The position numbers and the translations under genes are program-made. From NCBI RefSeq assembly GCF_036850765.1, contig NC_089498.1, forward strand, positions 68,612,305-68,676,304: a DNA stretch of 64,000 nucleotides. Reading direction: 5' to 3'. This document shows, one piece after another, positions 31,640-44,839 of the stretch. Below the pieces are notes generated by a model that was not told where the DNA came from, searched no databases, and worked only from the letters and a program-made list of their open reading frames with translations. How positions within the stretch are numbered: the stretch's first letter is position 1; every line of letters starts with the position of its first letter. The stretch comes from Saccopteryx bilineata. Taxonomy: Eukaryota; Chordata; Mammalia; Chiroptera; Emballonuridae.

Positions 31640-33401
31640 CTAATGTTTTAGAAGTAAAAGAGACCACCAACTATGAAATTTAAGACTGAAATAACATTAA
31701 GCATCTTTCTCAGCCACATGGTATGAAACTAAAAATCAATTACAGAGCAAACTGAAAAACTGACAAATATGTGCAGATTAAACAACATCCTAATGACTGA
31801 TAAATGGGTCAAAGCAGAAGTCAAGAATAAATAAGAAAATATCTTGAGACAAATGAAGATGCCAACACAACATACAAAACATTTGGAATACAGAAAAAGC
31901 AGTTCTAAAAAGGAAATTTATAGTGATAAATATCTACATAAAGAAATAAGAAAGATCTCAAAATGAACAACCTAACTTACCTCAAGGAAATAGATAATAA
32001 TAAACTAATCACACCATTACTAGAAGGAAGAAAATAACAAAAATCAAAGTTAAAAAAATGAAATAGATACTAAAATAACAGCAAAAATTGATATCGCTAA
32101 AAGCGGTTTTTATTTTTTTAAAAGATTACAAGAAATAAACACTTAGCTAGACTTTCCAGAAAACAAAAACAAAAAATGACTCAGATAAATAAAATTAGAA
32201 ACAAAAGAGGAGATATTACAAATGATACTACAGAAATACAAAAAATCATAAGAGACTACTATGAATAATTTATATGCCAACAAATTGGATAACCTTAAAA
32301 ATATGGATAAATTCTTAAAAACATACAAAACCAAGACCGAATCATGAACAAAAAAACCCTCTGAACATACCAATGAATAAGAAGCTGAAATCAATCATCC
32401 AAAAGTCCCCCAACAAATAAAAGTCCAGAACCAGTTGATTTCACTGGTGAATTCTACCAAACATTTAGAAAACTAATACCAATCTTTCTCAAACTTTTAC
32501 AAAATAATAGTAACTGAATTCAAGAATATATCTACTGAATCATACAACATACTTAAGTGGGATTTATCACAGGGATGCAAATTGATTCAATACCTATAAA
32601 TCAATAAATGTTATATAGACTATTAACAAATAAAAAATAAATTTCAAATAATCATCTCAATGAATGTAAAAAAAAAAGCATTTAACAAAATTCAATAGCC
32701 TTTCAGATAAAAAAACTCTCAGCAAACATGGTACAGAAGTATAGCTTGCCCTGCTCACATAGCTCAGTGGGTTTGAGTATCCTCCTGAAGTGCAGAGGTT
32801 GCCAGTTCAATCCCTGGTTAGGGCATATACAAGAACAGCTCAATATCCCTGTCTTTCTCCCTCCCTTCTTCTCTTGCTAAAATCAATAAATTAAAAAAAT
32901 AAATAAATAAAAAGTATACCTCAACCTAATAAAGTCCATGTATAACATGTTCATACCTAACATCATACTCAATGCTAACACCTGAGGACTCTCCATCTAA
33001 GGTCAGAAACAAGATAAAGATGCTCACTCATGCCACCCTTATTCAACATAAGGGTGGAAGTCCAGGCTAGCGCAATTAGGCAAAAAAAGAAATAAAAGAC
33101 ATCCAGATAAGAGAGAAGGAAGTAAAATTATCTCTATTTTTAGATAACATGAGAATATGGGTATGTAGAAAACTCTAAATACTCCACCAAAAAAATTGTT
33201 AAAACAAATAAATGTTTTGAGTAAAGTTGTGGTATACAAAATAGATATACAAAAATCAGTTGCATTTCTTTCTATATACTAGCAACAATCAAAGAAATTT
33301 CAAAAACAATTCCATTTACTATATTATAAAAAAAAAAAACACAGGCATAAGATCTCCACACTGAAAATTATGAAAGTGATAAAAAATTTAAGACAAAAAT
33401 A
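31640..33401 (+). mobile_element. Old L1 ORF2 region, part 1
   Basis: Plus-strand old L1 ORF2 (L1M-like) with many stops and gaps. It covers the pre-RT region and part of the RT region, for example 'ctgaattctaccaaacattt' near 32447-32465. It breaks off at 33401 and resumes at 35457 after a nested L1. Confidence 0.85.
32744..32911 (+). mobile_element. Ves-type SINE inside the L1
   Basis: Plus-strand tRNA-like head (gccctgctcacatagctcag), B-box region near 32806, short CT body and A-rich tail. Short duplication aagtata at 32737-32743 and 32912-32918. Confidence 0.85.
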
Positions 33402-33414
33402 AATAGTAATATAT

Positions 33415-35443
33415 ATTTTTTATAATTTTTAAAATTTTATTTAGAAAATTAAATTTCACAAGGTGACATTGATTAATAAGAGTACATAGGTTTCAGGTAA
33501 GCATTTCTATAGCACGTGACTGTTTATTATGTTGTATACCCATCACCCAAAGTCAAATCATTTTCTGTCACTGTATATTTGTCCCTCTTTACTCCCTTCT
33601 CCCCAGCCCCTCCTCCACACCCCACTCTTCCTGCTAACCACTTCACTGTTATCTATGTCCATGAGTTTCAGTTTTATATCCCACCTATGTATGAAATCAT
33701 ACAGTTCTTAGCTTTTTTGATTCATTTATTTCACTCAGTATTATGTTCTCAAGGTCCATCTATGTTGTCGTAAATGGCAATATATCGTCATTTCTTATGG
33801 CTGAGTAGTATTCTACCAGATATATATACCACGTTTTTTTTTTTACCCAATCCTCTATCAAGAGACACTTTGTTTCCATGTCTTGGCCACTGTGAACAAT
33901 GCTGCAATGAACATGGGGTGCTTATGTCTTTACATACCAATGATTTCGAGTTTTGGGGGTAGATACACAGTAGAGGAATTGTTGGGTCACATGGTAATTC
34001 TATTCTTAATTATTGGAGGAACCACCATACTTTCTTCCATAATGATTGTATTAATTTGCACTCCCACCAGCAATGAATGAGGGTTCTTTTTTCCCCACAG
34101 CCTCTTCAACAATTGTTATTACCTTCTTGTTGATAATAACCAATCTAAATGGTGTGAGGTCGTATCTCATTGTAGTTTTGATTTGCATTTCTCTAAGAGC
34201 TAGTGAAGATGAGCATCTGTTCATACATCTGTGGCAATTTGTATGTCCTCTTGGGAGAAGTATCTGTTCAGGTCCTCTCTCCATTGTTTAATTGGATTGT
34301 TTGCTTGTTTGTTGCTGAGCTTTGTGTGTTATTTATATATTGTGGATATTAACTCCTCATTAGAGCTATTGTTTGCAAATATCACCTCCCATTTAGTTGG
34401 TTGCCTATTTGTTTTGTTGTCAGTTTCTTTTGCTATAGAGAAGTTTTTTAGTTTGATATAGTCCCATTCATTTATTTTTGCCTTTATTTCCCTTGCCTTT
34501 GGGGTCAAATTTATAAATTATACTTCATGGCCAAGGTCCATGAGTTTAATACCTATATTTTCTTCTATGTAATTCATTTATTCAGATTTAATATTTAAAT
34601 CTTTGATCCATTTTAAATTAATTTTTGTGCAGGGGTACAAACTATAATCGAGTTTCATTCTTTTGCATGTGGCTTTCCAATTTTCCCAGCACCACTTATT
34701 GAAGAGGCTTTCTTTTCTCCATTGTGTGTTTTTGGCTCCTTTGTTGAAGATGATTTGTCCATATATATGTGCTTTTATTTCTGGGCTCTTGATTCTGTTC
34801 CACTGGTCTGTACATCTATTTTCCTGCCAATACCATGCTCTTTTCATTATTGTGGCTCTATAATATATTGAAGTCAGGTATTGTGATACCTCTGGCTTCG
34901 TTCTTTTTTCCTCAGGATTGCTTTGAGTATTCAGAAATTTTTATGGTTCCATACAAACTTCGTAATTTTTTTTTTTGTATTTTTTACAAAAATGACATCA
35001 AGATTTTAATGGGGATTGCATTACATTTGTATACTGCTTTGGCTAATATGGCCATTTTAACTATGTTGATTCTTCCAATCTATGAACATGGAATATTTTT
35101 TCATTTTCTTGTGTCTTACTCAATTTCTTTCAATAATGCTTTGTAGTTTTCAATATATAGATCCTTCACATCCTTTGTTAAGTTTATTCTTAGGTATTTT
35201 ATTTTTTGTTGCAATTGTAAAAGGAATTATTGTTTTTTTTTTTTACTTCATTTTTTAAAATTCATTGTTGACACATAGGAAAGCAATAGACTTCTGTACA
35301 TTGATTTTGTATCCTGTGACTCTACTGTATTGGTTTATTGTTCCTAACAGTTCTTTGGTAGAGTCTTTGGGGTTTTCTATATACAGGATCATGTCTTCTG
35401 CTATAAGTAATATCTTTACTTCTTTTCCGATATGGATGTATTT
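33415..35443 (-). mobile_element. L1, 5'-truncated, nested in the older L1
   Basis: Minus-strand L1 about 2 kb long: T-rich start (its A tail), a C/T-rich 3' UTR at 33470-33660, then the ORF2 C-terminal part to 35443. Long open stretches on the minus strand (for example 34578-34847, 89 codons) keep L1 ORF2 residues, so it is younger than its host. An imperfect 13-bp duplication flanks it: aatagtaatatat (33402-33414) and aatggaaatatat (35444-35456). Confidence 0.85.
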
Positions 35444-35456
35444 AATGGAAATATAT

Positions 35457-37300
35457 CATTATTGCTAAAATATCAATACTAAGCATAGCGATCTATAGAT
35501 TCAGTGCAATTCCTATAAAGTTTCCAATGGAATTTCAATATAAATAAAAAATATAATCCTAAAATTTGTATGAAACCACAAAAGACCCTAAGTCACCTAA
35601 GCAGTCTTGAGAACAAGCTAGAAGCACCCCTCCTTCTTGATATCAAACTATATTACAGAGTTATACTGAGTAATCAAAAGGGTGTGATGTTGGCATAGAA
35701 ATAGACACAGAGATCAATGGTGCAGAATAGAGAGCTCAGATATAAATTTTATTCATACATGGCCAATTAATTTATAATAAAGGAATCAAGAATATACTGA
35801 AAAGAAAAAAAGATTAGTCTCCTTGCCTGACCAGGCAGTGGCACAGTGGATATAGCATTGGACTGGAACGCAGAGGACCCAGGTTCGAAACCCCGAGGTC
35901 TCCAGCTTGAGCACAGGCTTTTCTGGTTTGAGCATAGCTCACTAACTTGAGCCCAAGGTAGTTAGCTTGAGCAAGGGGTCACTCAGTTTACTGTAGCCCC
36001 CTGGTCAAGGCACATATGAGAAAGCAATCACTGAACAACTAAAGTGCCTCAATGAAGAATTGATGCTTCTCATTTCTCTGCCTTCCTGTCCGTCTGTCCT
36101 TATCTTCCCTCTCTGTCTCTCTCTGTTTCTGTCAGACACGCACACACACACAAATATTAGTCTCCTCAATATATAACGTGAAAACTGAATAGGCACATGC
36201 AAAAGAATAAAACCCTCCTTCTATCTTACACTATATACAGAAAAAAAAAACACAAAATGGATTAAAAACTTAAACATAAGCCTTGAAATTATAAAACTTC
36301 TAGAAGAAAACATAGAGGAAGCTCTTTAACATTGGTCTTGCCAACAGTTTTTGGATTTGACACCAAAAGCAGAGAAAACAGAAGAAAAAATAAGCAAGTG
36401 GAAGTATATCATACTAAAAGCTTCTGCACAGTAAAGGAAACTACCAGCAAAATAAAAAAGATAAACTATGTAAAAAGAGGACATATTTATAGATAAGGTG
36501 TTAATATCTAAAATACAGAAGAAGCTCATATAACTCTATAGGAAAAAAGCAAACAACCTGATCAAAATATAGGCAGAGATAGTGAATAGACATTTTTTTT
36601 TCCCAAAAAAGACATACAGATAGCCAATACATAAAAAGGTACTCAACGTGACTAGTCATCAGGAAATTGCAGGTCAAAATGATAATGACATATCACCTCA
36701 TATTTCTTAGTATGGCTTTCATCAAAATGTCGGGAGATAACACATGTTAGTAAAGATGTGAAAATAGAAAACCCTGTGCACTGCTGGTGGGAATGTCAAT
36801 TGGGGCAGTCACTATGGAAAACAGTATGCAGGTTCTTCAAAAAACTTAAAAGAGAACTACCATATGATTCAGCATTCCCACCTCTAGGCATAAAGATCCA
36901 AAGACAATGAAATCAGGATCTCAAAGAGATATCTGCACTCCATGTTAATTGCAGCATTATTCACAATAGCTAAGAAACAGAAACAATTTAAGTATCATTA
37001 ATGGATGAACGAATAAAGAAAATGTGCTATATATTTTCACTGGAATATTATTCAGCCATGAGAAAAAGGATATCCTTCCTGCAAGTACATGTATGAATGC
37101 TGAGGGCATTATGCTAAGGGAAATGAGTCTGAGAAAGGCAAACAATGTGTGATATCACTTATATGTGGAATCTGAAAAAGCCTAATTCAGAGAAACTGCG
37201 AGGAGAGTGGTGGTTACCAAGGATGGGGATAGAAGAAATGAAAAGATACTGGTAAGAGCATACAAACTTCCAGTTATAATATAAATCATTTCTGGGGCCC
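35457..37300 (+). mobile_element. Old L1 ORF2 region, part 2
   Basis: Continuation of the plus-strand L1 from 33401. It runs through the C-terminal ORF2 region ('gcagcattattcacaatagc' at 36951-36970) towards its 3' end. Many stops; dead. Confidence 0.85.
35824..36155 (+). mobile_element. Type B SINE inside the L1
   Basis: Plus-strand, complete, with A box GGCGCA-like sequence and B box GGTTCGAAACC. Exact 11-bp duplication attagtctcct at 35813-35823 and 36156-36166. A (CA)n run lies at about 36138-36151. Confidence 0.92.
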
Positions 37301-37354
37301 TAATTTTAGAATATAATTATACTTAATAATACTGTAGTATATAATTGATAACCA

Positions 37355-37745
37355 GTCAGAAAAAGACAAATATGACATGATCTCACTTATATGTGGAATC
37401 TAATGAACTCAATAAACTGAAGAATGAAATAGAAATAGAGGCAGGGTCACAGGGAACAGAGGGACAGCTGTCAGAGAGAAGGGGGAAGAGGGGATGGAAT
37501 CAAAGAAGGTGAAGGGATTAGCCAAATTATACTATATACAGAACTCATACATACAGACAACAGAGTAGCAATTCCCAGAGTGAAAGGGGAGATTGAAATA
37601 GGGGGAGAGGGGCTTAAGGGGTAAAACAGAGGTGGAAAGAGACTGCATAGGGCATAGGGAGTGCACAAAGCAGTGTGTGGAGGGTGTTATATTAAGTGGG
37701 TCACCTAAAATCATGTCAACACAATTAATTAAAAATAAAAATTTT
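37355..37745 (+). mobile_element. L1 3' end
   Basis: End of ORF2 ('gatctcacttatatgtggaatc'-like, shortened here) followed by a G/A-rich 3' UTR and an A-rich end. Confidence 0.8.
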
Positions 37746-37929
37746 AAATAAAAAAATAATTTGGGAGGGGAACAAATGGAGCCTCCATTATTTTTATGTT
37801 TACTTCCTTAAGTTGATTGTGTTAACACCAGTATTTATATATTATTTTCAAAGCCTTTTTCTGTATCTAAAATATTTCATAGTAAACTATTACAGTAGGT
37901 TATTTGAAATATCAGATCTAAAAACATGA

Positions 37930-38305
37930 ACTCTCCCATATACAGTGGAATACTACTCAGCCATAAGAAATGATGACATAGTGACATTTACAACAATATG
38001 GATGGACCTTGAAAACATTATACAGAGTAAGAACTGTATGAATTCACACATAGGTGGGATATAAAACTGAGGCTAATGGACATAGATAAAGTGAAGTGGT
38101 TACCAGAAAGAGGCAGTTGTGGGGAGGGGATCTGAGGGAGGAGGTGGGGGAAGGGAGTAAAGTGGGACAAATACATGGTTACAGAAAATGACTTGACTTT
38201 GGGTGATGGGTATACAACATAATCATCAGTTTAAATGCTATAGAATTGTTTACCTGAAACCTATGTACTCTATGGATCAATGCACCCTGTTAAATTTAAT
38301 TTTCT
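37930..38305 (+). mobile_element. L1 3' end
   Basis: Starts near 'cagtggaatactactcagcc', includes a G/A-rich 3' UTR at about 38100-38160 and ends at the A-rich tail where a SINE inserted. Confidence 0.85.
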
Positions 38306-38690
38306 TTTTTTTTTAATTTATTTTATTAAGTGAGAGGCAGGGAAGTGGGGGGCAGAGAAACAGACTCCCGCATGTACCCCAACCAGGATCCACCCCACAG
38401 GCCCCTTACAGGGCGATGCTCTGCCCATCTGGGGACGCCACTCTGCTGCTCAGACACTGAGCTATTTTAGCACTGAGGCAAGGCCACGGGGCCATTCTCA
38501 GCACCTGGGACCAACTTGCTCCAACCTAGCCATGGCTTCAGGAGGGGAAGAGAGAGATATATAGAGAGAAGGGAGAGGGGAAGGTTGGAGAAGTGGATGG
38601 TCACTTCTCCTGTGTGCCTTGACCAGGAATCAAACTCATGACTTCTAAATGCTGGGCCAACATTCTACTGCTGAGCTAACCAACAAGGGC
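38306..38690 (-). mobile_element. Type A SINE in the L1 tail
   Basis: Minus strand. Exact 16-bp duplication ttaaatttaattttct at 38290-38305 and 38691-38706. Confidence 0.93.
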
Positions 38691-38764
38691 TTAAATTTAA
38701 TTTTCTAAATAAAAATTTTAAAAAATAAAATAAATCTTACTCCAAAGAAATAAAAATAAATAAA

Positions 38765-39250
38765 TAAAAATAAAAACTAAAAAAAAATGTTGTTTTTATT
38801 TCTTCATTCAACTGTTATATTTACTCTCAGTGCCTCTCTTTTAGCAGCTGTTTTTGGTTGAGGAAGGGGAATATTTGGTGGAGGTTGGTGTGGGCACACT
38901 CCTTCTCATTGGGTTTGGTAAATAGCACTCCCTTTTAGCATGTATCCTAAGACTTGATAGTAGAATTGAAGTGTTGAAGAGAGTATTAATCCTTAAATTA
39001 TAGGAAGCATACAGTTAGAGTTTATTCTTTCTTAATCTTATCATCTTTAGAGGTACAAAATACTGAAGTTGTTTCAATGTTTTCAGCAAGATAATGAGAA
39101 TAGGGAGAAGATGGTAGAAGTAAAGAAATTGAATGGAAAATAAATTTTGAGATTTCTTTTTTTTTTAAATCTGCCCTATATTGAAGTTTGATAAGAGTTT
39201 TGAGGAATATTTGAAAAATAGCAGCTTAAACACAACACAAATGTATAATA
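38765..39250. other. Unique sequence, nothing recognised
   Basis: No repeat or gene could be supported. Confidence 0.4.
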
Positions 39251-39264
39251 TCACAATTCAATAG

Positions 39265-39912
39265 ATTAGAAATCTAGGTAGCTAACAAAATAGAGAGAAA
39301 CTCATACATAGAAAGCAAGCTGACAGCTATCAGGAGTGAGGGGCTCGGTGAGGAGAATGGAGGTATTGAGCAAAAAAGGACAGAATGGAAAAGAATAAAC
39401 TTGTGGACACAGACAACAGTGTGGTGATGGCCAAGGTGAGAGGGACAGGTGGAGGGGGGAGGGGGATATGGGGGAATAAATGATAATGCATGAAGACTTG
39501 ACTTGGGGGAGCTGAACACATAATGCTATGTGTAAGGTGTTTTCCACTGAGGAAGAAAGAAGGACGTAGCCACCAAGAGTGGATAAGCAAAAGCTTTAGA
39601 GTGCTCCCGGGTGAGGTTCATTGGTTCGCAAGACAGGGGCCAGGGAAGTCTCACAGCTTCTCCCACCTGGGGGGGGGGTAATTTATAGTGTTCGTAGGGT
39701 GGTGATGGTATGATAGGTCATGGCGAAATTTCATTGGCTGACAACAGTTTCAAAATGCTCCTGGGCTTTTTCTTCTGGTGGTCATGGGCGTGGGTGGTTC
39801 CTAATGTGACCTTCCCCCATTGCCAACCTACCTCACACTATGTACAGAGATGTAGAGTAGAGCACCTGAGACCTATAAAATGTTAACCAGTTTCACCATT
39901 ATAAATTCAATT
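39265..39912 (+). mobile_element. L1 3' end, split by a solo LTR
   Basis: L1 3' UTR at 39265-39547, resuming at 39836-39912 with the L1 terminal sequence ('ttaaccagtttcaccattat'). Confidence 0.7.
39548..39835 (-). mobile_element. Probable solo LTR
   Basis: 288 bp. On the minus strand it starts TGAGGTAGG and ends CTTCCTCA, the TG...CA of retroviral LTRs. A CCAAT-like box (reverse of 39733-39737) stands upstream of a TATA-like box (reverse of 39680-39688). No clean duplication is visible, and the family is not known to me. Confidence 0.55.
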
Positions 39913-40160
39913 TAAAGAAATCTCTGGATGGGTTCAGCCAATTTCTCTGCTCTGGGACTGAAAATGCCCAAATCAAGATGTTGACCAACCTGGACTTTTA
40001 TTTGGAGGCTTGGGGGAAGAATGTGCTTTCACACTCATTCATATTTGATAGCTGGATTTGGTTCCATGTGAACTGTGGGACTGAGTATTTCCTTGTGGCT
40101 GTCAGCCAGGGTTCTCTCTTAGCTCCCAGAAACCGCCATCGTTGTTCGGCTCATGGTCCC
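39913..40160. other. Unique sequence, nothing recognised
   Basis: Short frame at 39978-40178 without a recognisable domain. Confidence 0.35.
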
Positions 40161-40269
40161 TTTCCTACATCTCCATAGGCAGCAACAATAGGTTGTATCT
40201 TTGTCACATTTCAAACACATTTGACCTCCTCTTCTGCTTCATCTCGAATGTGCTCATTTCTCTGACTCT

Positions 40270-40485
40270 TCTGCCTTCCTCTTCTGTTTTGAAGGGTTTA
40301 TGTGATTACACTGATCTCACTGGCGTAATCCAGAATAATCTTCCTTTTTTTAAAAGTCAGTGGATTAGTAACCTTAATTACATCTGCAAAATACCTTCAT
40401 AGCAGTATCTAGATTAGTGTTGATTGTAAATAGGAATGGAATTCTTGAGGGAACACCTTCAGAACTCTGCTTACCATACATTTTT
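40270..40485 (-). mobile_element. MaLR LTR fragment (MLT1/MST-like)
   Basis: Plus-strand landmarks 'tgtgattacactga', 'ccttaattacatctgcaaaa' and 'gaacaccttcagaactctgc' fit the reverse strand of a MaLR LTR. Confidence 0.5.
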
Positions 40486-40591
40486 CCCACCAGGTTCAAG
40501 GTAAACTAGAATTACAAACAGTGGAAAACATTTGAAAAAATATTTACCGGAAAGAATGTCTCTAAAAACCCATTTATAAGTGATAAGCAAA

Positions 40592-40935
40592 GCCCTAGCC
40601 GGTTGACCTAGTGGTAGAGCATCAGATAGGCACGTAGAAGTCCTGAGTTTGATTCCTTGTCATGGCACACAGGAGAAGCGACCACCTGCTTCTCCACCCC
40701 TCTCCCATCTCTTCACCTCCTGTAGCTATGGCTCAAATGGTTTGAGCAAGTTGGCCTCAGGCACTGAGATTGGCTCCATGGCCTCACCTCAGGAGCTAAA
40801 ATAGCTCGGTTGTGAAGCAATGGAACAGTGGCCCCAGATGGGCAGAGCATCATCCCATAGGGGCTTCCCAGGTGGATCCTGGTCAAGGCACATTCAGGAC
40901 CCTGTCTATCTGCCTCCCCACCTCTCACTTAATAA
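40592..40935 (+). mobile_element. Type A SINE, diverged
   Basis: Plus-strand head (gccctagccggttgacctag) and B box near 40649, full body, A-rich tail with 'acaacaacaaaaaaa'. Its many differences from the others suggest age. The duplication is unclear. Confidence 0.85.
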
Positions 40936-41855
40936 AACAACAACAAAAAAAGTGAAAAACACAAAAACATATACACAATATGACATTTAGTCTCAATCTT
41001 TTCATAAAATGACCAATTGAATGATTATATACTTTAAAAAACTGTAAAATGTAAAAGTTAATCTAAATAAAACATTCTCAAACATTATTGGATTACTCAA
41101 GTGTATAATTTTGTGGCTAATGATAAATATTTTCTAATAGGAGATACAGTTAAGAATTTTTTTATTTGTATTGTTTCTTTGTTTTTAAACAGGTCATCAA
41201 TTTCTCAAGAGAGAGAGAAAATATTCTGTGATTATAATTAGAGATGTTATTTTTTAGAAAGCAGTTATCAGTGTAAGTTAAGTACCAAATTGCAAATTTA
41301 ATTATTTTTAAGCATTTACTAGAGAAACATTAGTTTAAGTGTAATTCTCCTGGAAATTAACCTATTAAGAATGTCATAAAAACATGAATTATCATGGTTA
41401 AAAATACAATGCAATAACAATATTACAAAAATGATCTAATCCATATTAATTTTGTACATATGTCAAAAACCACTTATTAAAATCAACTTCTTAATATTTT
41501 AATCAAAGTGTGTTAGGTTACTCCTTTTAAGATTTATGCATTAACAAAGAAATAAATCAATTTTTGAAATACTAATTACATATATTCAATTAAATTTAAA
41601 AAAATCTATTGCTTCAAATTCCACCTTGCAGTGAATTTAGTTATTGTGGAATCCAAGCATTTTTGAAATGCTGGAAATGACCAATCAAAGCAATTTGCCA
41701 TTTTTACTCTTATTTATTTTTGTTAAACTCAAATTAGGTGTAACAATTGTAATGAAAATGCTCTTAATCACTGGCTTTTGCAAGAGTAATAACAGGACTG
41801 TCTACACTTGCATATATTCTGCCAGCATGTGAGACATGGAGGAAAATGACTGAGA
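40936..41855. other. AT-rich unique sequence, nothing recognised
   Basis: No repeat or gene could be supported. Confidence 0.4.
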
Positions 41856-41861
41856 ACACGG

Positions 41862-42105
41862 GACCCTGGTGTCAGATTACTTGGATTTCAACCCAGCTCT
41901 ATCATATCACCTGAGTGTCCTGAAGCAAATTATCCAGCCTTTCTGTGCCTCAGCTCCCATCTGTCAGATGGGGACAATATATAGCACCATATCCCTCCTA
42001 GGGTTGTTACAAGAATAAAATAAAAAATATATACAAAAATTACATATAAAGTTGTGAAAGTGCTGGGCACTTAGTACGCACTGAGTTAATGTTAGTTATT
42101 ATTCT
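41862..42105 (+). mobile_element. MIR SINE
   Basis: Well kept: 'ggatttcaacccagctctatc', 'ctgtgcctcagctccc', 'tagggttgttacaag' and an end like 'gtgctgggcacttagtacgc', in MIR order. Confidence 0.85.
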
Positions 42106-42390
42106 CAAAGTGATGTTCATCATTAGGATGTGGACTGTGATAGAGACCTATATTGTTTCAATCTATGTGCCTCCAGAACATGCAAGTGTACAGCCTAGAC
42201 CTAAGTAAAACTGGCATGCCTGCTGGGAGGTCAGCTGGTCAACATAAAGGACAGATGACGAGGCTGAAGAGACTCCAGCAACCAGTTTTGCATTCCTCCC
42301 AGGCAGTTACGTTTGCACTGCTGCAAAGACCTCATCAGGACTGTGGCCCTAATTCTGGCCATTCACTTTCATCCTTCATTTTTGTCATCA
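42106..42390. other. Unique sequence, nothing recognised
   Basis: Plus frame 42153-42398 has no recognisable domain. Confidence 0.35.
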
Positions 42391-42404
42391 AAAAATGAAT
42401 GAGC

Positions 42405-42520
42405 CTGACCTGTGGTGTCGCAGTGGATAAAGCGTCGATCTGGAATGCTGAGGTCGCCGGTTCAAAACCCTGGGATTACCTGGTCAAGGCAATTATGGGA
42501 GTTGATGCTTCCTGCTCCTC

Positions 42521-42559
<39 letters not shown>

Positions 42560-42597
42560 CTTCTCTCCTTTCTAAAATGAATAAATAAAGTCTTAAA
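42405..42597 (+). mobile_element. Type C SINE
   Basis: Plus strand: A box TGTCGCAGTGG, B box GGTTCAAAACC, short body, (CT)n and AATAAATAAA tail. Near-exact duplication ending aatgagc at 42398-42404 and 42605-42611. Confidence 0.9.
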
Positions 42598-42611
42598 AAA
42601 AATTAATGAGC

Positions 42612-44040
42612 ACCCATGATGTTATAAGCTTTGTGTGAATATGACATGTTCTTCCCACACAAAGTTTGCAAGTTTACAAACACACCCTGGCAGACTCAAC
42701 CCATCCATAATTTTGAATCATTATTTTTCAATCGAACAAGAAAGTCTTTTTATTTTATTTGAAGTAATAAAAACTTGGGGGGAATGTTGCAAATTGCATC
42801 ATGAAGTATAGAAGCTGTTATACTATCAAAGGTGTTGGGGATATATATCAACATTTTTTAAAACTCTTACCACATCACCACTCACATTTTTATTAAAGCA
42901 GAAAAACTGAAGAGCTATAGAGAAACCACACAGTGCCTCCGTTTCTACAAGGTATCTGGTTATAAATGACCAAATAAATAAATTATCTTTTTACTTCCAC
43001 ATAGCCACAAAGACTGTCACCTTTGACTTTTTTCTCCCTGCTCCATCTAGCCTCAAGCACTACCTCAGTACCAGGTGCTAACCAATCAACTCAGTCACCC
43101 TATTTCCAACTTAGATTCAGTACATTGCAGAAGAGTCCTTCAAGAACAGCAGTTAAGATATAAAAACTGCTTAGAATTGGTTCATCAGCTCTCATGTAGT
43201 ATATATTCTGAAGATCTCAGAATTTTAAACTTGGAAGGAAAACTTAATATCTAATACAATTATTTTTTTTTCCTGGATCGTTGAATAATTTTCCCAAGGC
43301 CATACAGGTAGTTAGTGGCAAAGCCAGAACTGGAGCCTAAATTCAATTCGATTTCAACTTCTTTCCACATCTGTTTGTATTCTAATTGGATGTAATGGAC
43401 ATTTACTATTGCCAAGGATAGACTCTAAAGTAGTAATTTAATCCATAGCTAACGAGGCATTAAATGTCCACAGCTGATAACAAATAGCATGCACAATATT
43501 TGAAAACTGAATTTATCATCATTTAGTATCACTTTAATAAGAGTGTGTAGCACCTTTGTTTACATTATTTCATCATGCTTTTTTTCTCTAAGATTTTTGC
43601 TCACTGAACTACTATATAGACAAATTACATACATTAATGAAATTATAATATTGACTTTGGAGTTTAATGTAGCTAAAAATTATTGAGAAAAGAATAAAAG
43701 ATTTATTAAAGGTTGCTAAATCATGTGATCTATCTTAAGCTTCCCCCCACCAAATGAAAAACACTATCATATTATAATGATATGAATAACAACACCTTAA
43801 TAAAACAAGCTGAACTACATCTTAAAATTTTACTTTAGAATATAAAACTTCTAGATACTTGTTTATTAAGAATCCCTTCATTGATTAAGAATGATATATA
43901 TGTTTCCAACTTCTTAATATTCCTACAATTAGATATAGCAAATTAATCGACATCACCAAAGAATATACTACCAATCTTAAAAACAGTGCACACTACATAT
44001 GGACCTCATTATCTTCATCACTTCAAAGTAAACATCAAAA
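42612..44040. other. Mostly unique sequence
   Basis: Only a possible reversed MIR core at about 43285-43345 ('ttcccaaggccatacaggta') stands out. Confidence 0.4.
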
Positions 44041-44050
44041 ACTTTGAATA

Positions 44051-44245
44051 GGCCCTGGCCAGGTAGCGCATAGCTGGTTAGAGCATAGTTCTAATGGGCC
44101 AAAATTGAGGATTTGATCCTCAGTCAGGGCACATACAAGAGTCAACCAATGACTGCATAAGTAAGCAGAACAACAAATTGTTGTCTCTCACTTTCTCTCT
44201 CTCTCTCTCCCTAGTCTCTTTCTAGATATAATCAACAAATTTTAA
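44051..44245 (+). mobile_element. Ves-type SINE
   Basis: Plus-strand head (ggccctggccaggtagcgca), B-box region near 44112, (CT)n and A-rich tail. Confidence 0.85.
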
Positions 44246-44830
44246 AAAAAATTTAAAGCATTGAATAAAATAAACAGTATCATTTTTCTCCTTATTTCAA
44301 GCATTTTCAAAGTACATTGTCTGGCTTAGAGCATTATATTAGAAGCTCAATGTCAATTTAATTCTTGCCTTTGTAAATATATTTGTTTTCTATCAGGAAT
44401 TGTATAGGGTTTTCTCCTTATTATTGAATTTCAGAAACCTCACAATAAAAGTCTAGGCATGAGACTTCTTTCATTATTTTGACTCAGCTCTTGCTAAATT
44501 TTTTTTTGTTGTTGTTTTGTTTTTTTGTTTAATGTCTCAAGTCTTTGGATTAGTAGAATGTTTTCCTTATACTGATTGCTTTGATTGAGGAGCATCTCCT
44601 CAATCAACTCATTTTATTTTATAAATTTTATGTATTGGATCTATGTGTACAAACTCCATGTTTGTAATATTTACTAAATTTTTTCAACTCTTTATTCTTT
44701 AATCTAAAGTATGGTAAGTTCCCCAAGTTTGTTTCTGGTTTATGATTGGTAGTTATTCTGCTTTTTACTTTTCCTGTTAAGATTTTTTGTTTGTTTATTT
44801 TGTTGTTTTATTTTTTGCTTTAAACAACAG
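44246..44830. other. Unique sequence, nothing recognised
   Basis: T-rich; no repeat or gene could be supported. Confidence 0.4.
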
Positions 44831-44839
44831 CCACCCTCC

